25,003 nt of DNA, taken from an uncultured bacterium (GTDB taxonomy: Bacteria; Cyanobacteriota; Vampirovibrionia; Gastranaerophilales; Gastranaerophilaceae). Positions within the stretch are counted from its first letter, which is position 1. Each line of letters starts with the position of its first letter. The stretch is taken from positions 1 to 25,003 of the forward strand of contig CABQIM010000016.1 in NCBI GenBank assembly GCA_902464375.1. Reading direction: 5' to 3'. The position numbers were made by a program, and so were the translations under genes. Below the pieces are notes generated by a model. That model saw only the letters and a program-made list of their open reading frames with translations. It searched no databases and had not been told where the DNA came from. Shown here in pieces: positions 22,190-25,003 of the stretch.

Positions 22190-23512
22190 ATGAAGAAAAC
22201 TTTAATTAAGTATCCGTTCTTAACCAAAGAAGTTGAAATATATGAACGAGATAATGGACATAAAATCGTATTAGCACACAAAGAAGGTGGTATGGTTAAT
22301 ATATCATCTTGGGTAAAAACAGGTTCTATCAACGAAAACGACCATAATAACGGAATTTCACATTTTCTTGAACACCTAATGTTCAAAGGAACTCATAAAC
22401 ACAAAGCCGGCGAATTCGACAGAATTCTGGAAGCAAGGGGCGCTATCGTTAACGCTGCGACTTGGAAAGATTATACCTTCTATTACGTTACTTTGCCAAA
22501 AGGCGAAAACAATGAGAATTTCTATAAAGCATTGGAATTGCACGCAGACATGATGATTGATCCTGTTATTCCTGATTACGAAATGGGCGCACCATTTGAC
22601 GTTAACGATAAAAAAGTTACGGATAAAAGAGAACGCCACGTTGTAATAGAAGAAATCCGTATGAGAAAAGACCAGCCTTGGACAAAAGTTTACAACGCTA
22701 CAAATAAAGCTATGTATACTTCTCATCCATATAAACGCGATGTTATCGGAACACCTGAAATCATCTCACAAGTTTCTCAAGAAGAAGTTATGAATTATTA
22801 TAGAACATTCTACTCTCCTGAAAACGTTACAACCATCGTTGTTGGAGATTTTAATTCAGAAGACATCCTTAAACGTGTAGAAGACGGTTTTGACTGGGGC
22901 GAAAGACCACGTCCGCCAATTAGAGATATTTTGCCGGACAGACCTGTCTCACAAACGGTTTATATTGAGAACAAAGCAAACATAAATTCTTCATTTATGA
23001 TGTTCGGATTTTTAGGCGCCCCTGCAAAAGATTTGAAAAACTTAATTGCTTTAGAAATGCTTGCAATAATTCTTGGCGAAGGTGCAAGTTCAAGATTGTA
23101 CAACAATTTGATTGAAAACCAAAAAGAACATATCTTTAACATGATTGACGCTGAAAATTACTCATTCCGTGATGGATGCAATTTCTTTGTACAAGCAAAC
23201 TTTGAACCTGAATTCAAAGATAAGGCAATTGAACTTGTTAAGGAAGAATTGGAAAAAGTTAAAACAGATATTACAGACAGAGAAATTAATAAAGCCAGAA
23301 AGAAATTAAAATCTCGTTTTGCTTGTGAAGCAGAAACTGTTTCTGATATAGGAGAAGCTATTGGTTATTATATGACAGTTTGTGACGAGTTGAAACTTGC
23401 TGAAAACTATATGCCAACTTGCGATAGTATGACAAAAGAGTATTTGCAAGAAGCCGCAAAAAAATATTTAGACATTAATCACGCTGTGATATCAGTTTTG
23501 ATGCCACAATAG
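22190..23512 (+). CDS. Single-unit M16 zinc peptidase, cytosolic
   Basis: The 440-residue protein is one M16 unit pair (catalytic plus C-terminal subdomain) with H58-F-L-E61-H62 in NGISHFLEHLMFKGT, and the third zinc ligand in ERHVVIEEIRMRKDQ. Unlike the exported M16 protein at 9537 it has no signal peptide. It shows an insertion before ERHVVIEEI (MGAPFDVNDKKVTDKR). The usual G-L-A-Y substrate-binding segment is replaced by EHIFNMIDAENYSFRDG, so substrate choice may differ. ATG at 22190 was preferred to the in-frame GTG at 22184 because AGAGAGG then lies five bases upstream. Single-unit M16B enzymes usually act as homo- or heterodimers. Confidence 0.88.
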   Translation: MKKTLIKYPFLTKEVEIYERDNGHKIVLAHKEGGMVNISSWVKTGSINENDHNNGISHFLEHLMFKGTHKHKAGEFDRILEARGAIVNAATWKDYTFYYVTLPKGENNENFYKALELHADMMIDPVIPDYEMGAPFDVNDKKVTDKRERHVVIEEIRMRKDQPWTKVYNATNKAMYTSHPYKRDVIGTPEIISQVSQEEVMNYYRTFYSPENVTTIVVGDFNSEDILKRVEDGFDWGERPRPPIRDILPDRPVSQTVYIENKANINSSFMMFGFLGAPAKDLKNLIALEMLAIILGEGASSRLYNNLIENQKEHIFNMIDAENYSFRDGCNFFVQANFEPEFKDKAIELVKEELEKVKTDITDREINKARKKLKSRFACEAETVSDIGEAIGYYMTVCDELKLAENYMPTCDSMTKEYLQEAAKKYLDINHAVISVLMPQ

Positions 23513-23537
23513 TGAAATTTTTAATAAGTCCCTACAG

Positions 23538-23599
23538 CCCTAGTTAGGGAGGTCGCAGTCGTTCTTGAGCCGTGCGAAAGATACAAATGCGGGTGGGTA
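23538..23599 (-). repeat. Dispersed repeat family A, copy 2 (inverted)
   Basis: On the minus strand it reads TACCCACCCGCATT at one end and CGACTGCGACCTCCCTAA followed by the CCCTA/TAGGG hairpin at the other, matching 8516-8577. The central 20-25 bases differ. It follows the M16 peptidase stop. Confidence 0.75.
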
Positions 23600-23630
23600 G
23601 CTGTCTTTCCATTTGCCCTAAGGGATAACA

Positions 23631-23693
23631 CCCATCCCTTCCCTCTCTGTCACTATCGTGACATCTCTCCCACCAAATGGATGTTGCGGGCGA
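23631..23693 (-). repeat. Dispersed repeat family B, copy 2 (inverted)
   Basis: The minus strand reads CGCCCGCAACATCCATT, then GGGAGAGATGTCAC, the hairpin TGTCAC-GATA-GTGACA, and GAGGGAAGGGATGGG. Compared with 12360-12421, differences are mainly in the hairpin loop and a few flanking bases. It lies 31 bases after family A copy 2, so the two elements are clustered here. Confidence 0.75.
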
Positions 23694-23700
23694 GAATTAA

Positions 23701-23742
23701 GTTTTAAAAAAGTCCCCTCCTTCCCTAATTAGAGAAGGAGGG
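23701..23742 (-). terminator. Terminator of the 270-residue YD-repeat protein gene
   Basis: CCCTCCTTC (23715-23723) and GAAGGAGGG (23734-23742) enclose a loop that itself contains the palindrome CTAATTAG. On the minus strand the stem is followed by GACTTTTTTAAAAC. It starts 10 bases beyond the stop codon. Confidence 0.8.
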
Positions 23743-23752
23743 CGAGCTTTGT

Positions 23753-24565
23753 TTATTTATTCTTAATAGTATCATTTTTAACAATATCACCGTCTTTGTT
23801 GTATTTTGGAATTACTGTATATTGCAACACATCATTATTATCATATTTCTTTTCTTTTATTTTTCTATCATTTTTATCGTATGTTATTGCGGTATTTTCA
23901 TCTGAATCTTTAACTGTATAAGAACCATCCTTATGATATTTTGTCTCAACAGATCGAAGTCCATAATAAGTTTTCCCATCTATTTTTATTGGTTTTTCAT
24001 AATTTCTATAAACCTCACGTTCCTGACTATCATATCTTGTTTCGAGCCAACATCCATCATGTCCCTTCTTTGAATAAGATCTTGAACCATCATCATTTAC
24101 TCTATACGCATCAATGTATTCTCCTTTTGAATTGTAGCCATCAAAATCATTTCCGTTTGAAAAAACATTTAAGAAAGCAGCCAACTTACCATTCTTATCT
24201 AAATCCGTTTGGTGAACTAAATTACCATTTTCATCTCTATAACAAATATTTTTTGGTTGTTTTGTACCTGCATAATAAATTGTATCAGCTTTTGCTACAC
24301 CGTCTTCTCCAACTTTTGGCGGTACATACTTAAATTCCGGCTCTTTTTTAGCTTCTGCTTTTGGTTTTGTCATAGCCTTTTTTGCAACTTGTTCGGTTGG
24401 TGCTTTTGCCTCCTCTTTTTCAAATCCATCACAATTAATTAAGGCACCAGTCATTGCTCCTGCTCCAAAAATAGCTGCCATTGCTGCTTTTTGTGCCATT
24501 GGTGCTCTCTTAACTGCACTTAAAGCTTCGCCTGCTAATCCCATTAACTTTGATACGTTTACCAT
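23753..24565 (-). CDS. Membrane-anchored protein with YD/RHS-like repeats, unknown function
   Basis: The 270-residue product has an Ala/Gly-rich hydrophobic segment near the N-terminus (about residues 20-40, AAMAAIFGAGAMTGALI). A Lys/Ala/Glu linker (about 45-75) follows, then a series of Y-x-[DN]-x-x-G units: YRDENGN, LDKNGK, YNSKGE, YHKDGS, YDKNDR and YNKDGD. These resemble the repeat region of the 1545-residue protein at 1353-5990 and, loosely, RHS/YD repeats. The start at 24565 is preferred because GGAG then lies eight bases upstream; the alternative ATG at 24571 would leave only two. It is a single-gene unit ended by a strong terminator. I recognise no enzyme motif; a surface or envelope role is a guess. 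Confidence 0.75.
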   Translation of the reverse strand: MVNVSKLMGLAGEALSAVKRAPMAQKAAMAAIFGAGAMTGALINCDGFEKEEAKAPTEQVAKKAMTKPKAEAKKEPEFKYVPPKVGEDGVAKADTIYYAGTKQPKNICYRDENGNLVHQTDLDKNGKLAAFLNVFSNGNDFDGYNSKGEYIDAYRVNDDGSRSYSKKGHDGCWLETRYDSQEREVYRNYEKPIKIDGKTYYGLRSVETKYHKDGSYTVKDSDENTAITYDKNDRKIKEKKYDNNDVLQYTVIPKYNKDGDIVKNDTIKNK

Positions 24566-24618
24566 AATCATTTCTCCTTTTCCTATTAACTTTACTAATT
24601 TTCGCTATACTTGTTTTT

Positions 24619-24648
24619 ACTTCCTCTAATATCCTCGTCAAGATATTA
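24619..24648. promoter_or_regulatory. Inverted repeat and shared 10-mer upstream of the YD-repeat protein
   Basis: TAATATC (24627-24633) and GATATTA (24642-24648) form a 7-base inverted repeat around an 8-base centre. Its left end overlaps ACTTCCTCTA (24619-24628), a word also found at 6069-6078 upstream of the other YD-repeat gene, in the same orientation relative to the gene. This may be an operator or leader hairpin. Confidence 0.4.
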
Positions 24649-24968
24649 TTACCTGTATCCCTGTGTTGAATTCGAATCCATCGTGTATACTTTTATAAAA
24701 ACAAGGGAAAATGAAAAATTGCTCAGAGCAAAGAATCCCCTATCCTATCCTATCCTATAAGGCATTATACCTAAATTTGAGCCAATTTAAAACTCATCTT
24801 TACATTTGTTTACAATTTGACTTTTGTGTAGCTTTGTTAAGTTTTTGGTACATTCTATGCTCCCTACAAACTACACACGTAGACACAACTATCGGCTTTT
24901 TTAAGTTGAAAGTTGAAAATTGAAAATGAAAAGTTGTTTTTAAAATGTTAATAGTTATAACTACAAAT
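24649..24968. other. Non-coding stretch with short tandem repeats
   Basis: I see no credible gene here. CCTAT is repeated four times (24739-24758) and GTTGAAA-type 7-base units three times (24905-24925). Reading frames crossing it are short, lack ribosome binding sites and resemble no protein. Confidence 0.5.
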
Positions 24969-25003
24969 ATGGCGCATCCCCTCTCCACGGGGGAGGGTTA
25001 GGG
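24969..25003. repeat. Partial GC-richer hairpin repeat cut by the window end
   Basis: ATCCCCTCTCC followed by ACG and GGGGGAGGGTTAGGG can form an imperfect 8-base stem, like the CCCTCC.../...GGGAGGG hairpins of the other intergenic elements. The element runs out of the window, so its extent is unknown. Confidence 0.4.

Noticed and set aside
24666..24680. TTCGAATCC resembling a tRNA T-loop
   Set aside because: No T-stem, anticodon arm or acceptor stem can be drawn around it.
24711..24923. 70-residue plus-strand reading frame
   Set aside because: Covers short tandem repeats, no ribosome binding site, no recognisable protein features.

Overview
This AT-rich window (about one third G+C by eye, standard bacterial code with TAA, TAG and TGA all used as stops) looks like chromosomal DNA of a diderm, probably gut-associated relative of the non-photosynthetic cyanobacterial sister lineage (Gastranaerophilales / 'Melainabacteria'). 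That placement is an inference from gene style: a MlaA-family outer-membrane lipid protein, a very diverged starch-synthase-like protein, Lys/Ala-rich giant proteins, and short palindromic intergenic repeats. There is no marker gene here to prove it. I see no rRNA, tRNA, CRISPR array, prophage or transposase gene.

Layout: 1-588 is the 3' end of an ADP-forming acyl-CoA synthetase. 708-1163 is a small single-pass membrane protein. 1353-5990 (minus) is a 1545-residue protein of unknown function with a near-perfect sigma-28-type promoter, divergent from 6424-8493, a MlaA domain fused to an alpha/beta hydrolase behind a roughly 230-nt structured leader. 8639-9450 is a translationally coupled pair (DUF4186, then YbaK-type aminoacyl-tRNA deacylase). 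9537-12107 (minus) is an exported two-domain M16 peptidase. 12456-15856 (minus) is a dprA-topA operon with a 4-base stop/start overlap. 15987-21426 holds two alpha-glucan enzymes (a GT35 phosphorylase-like protein and a GT5 synthase-like protein) around a small cupin. 21486-23512 holds an MBL-fold hydrolase and a cytosolic single-unit M16 peptidase. 23753-24565 (minus) is a 270-residue protein whose YD/RHS-like repeats resemble those in the 1545-residue protein.

How the parts may work together: the glucan pair suggests storage-polysaccharide turnover, yet both proteins have replaced residues that are catalytic in their families. The two YD-repeat proteins share a 10-base word upstream of their starts and may be co-regulated surface or envelope proteins.

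Intergenic DNA is unusually rich in structure. There are at least four families of dispersed inverted-repeat elements, two of them present twice in opposite orientations. Three palindromic arrays are built from degenerate 8-bp units. Three promoters sit so close to the start codon that the mRNA would be leaderless or nearly so. The most novel-looking items are the 1545-residue protein with its sigma-28-like promoter, the MlaA-hydrolase fusion with its leader RNA, the altered glucan enzymes and the 8-bp-period arrays.
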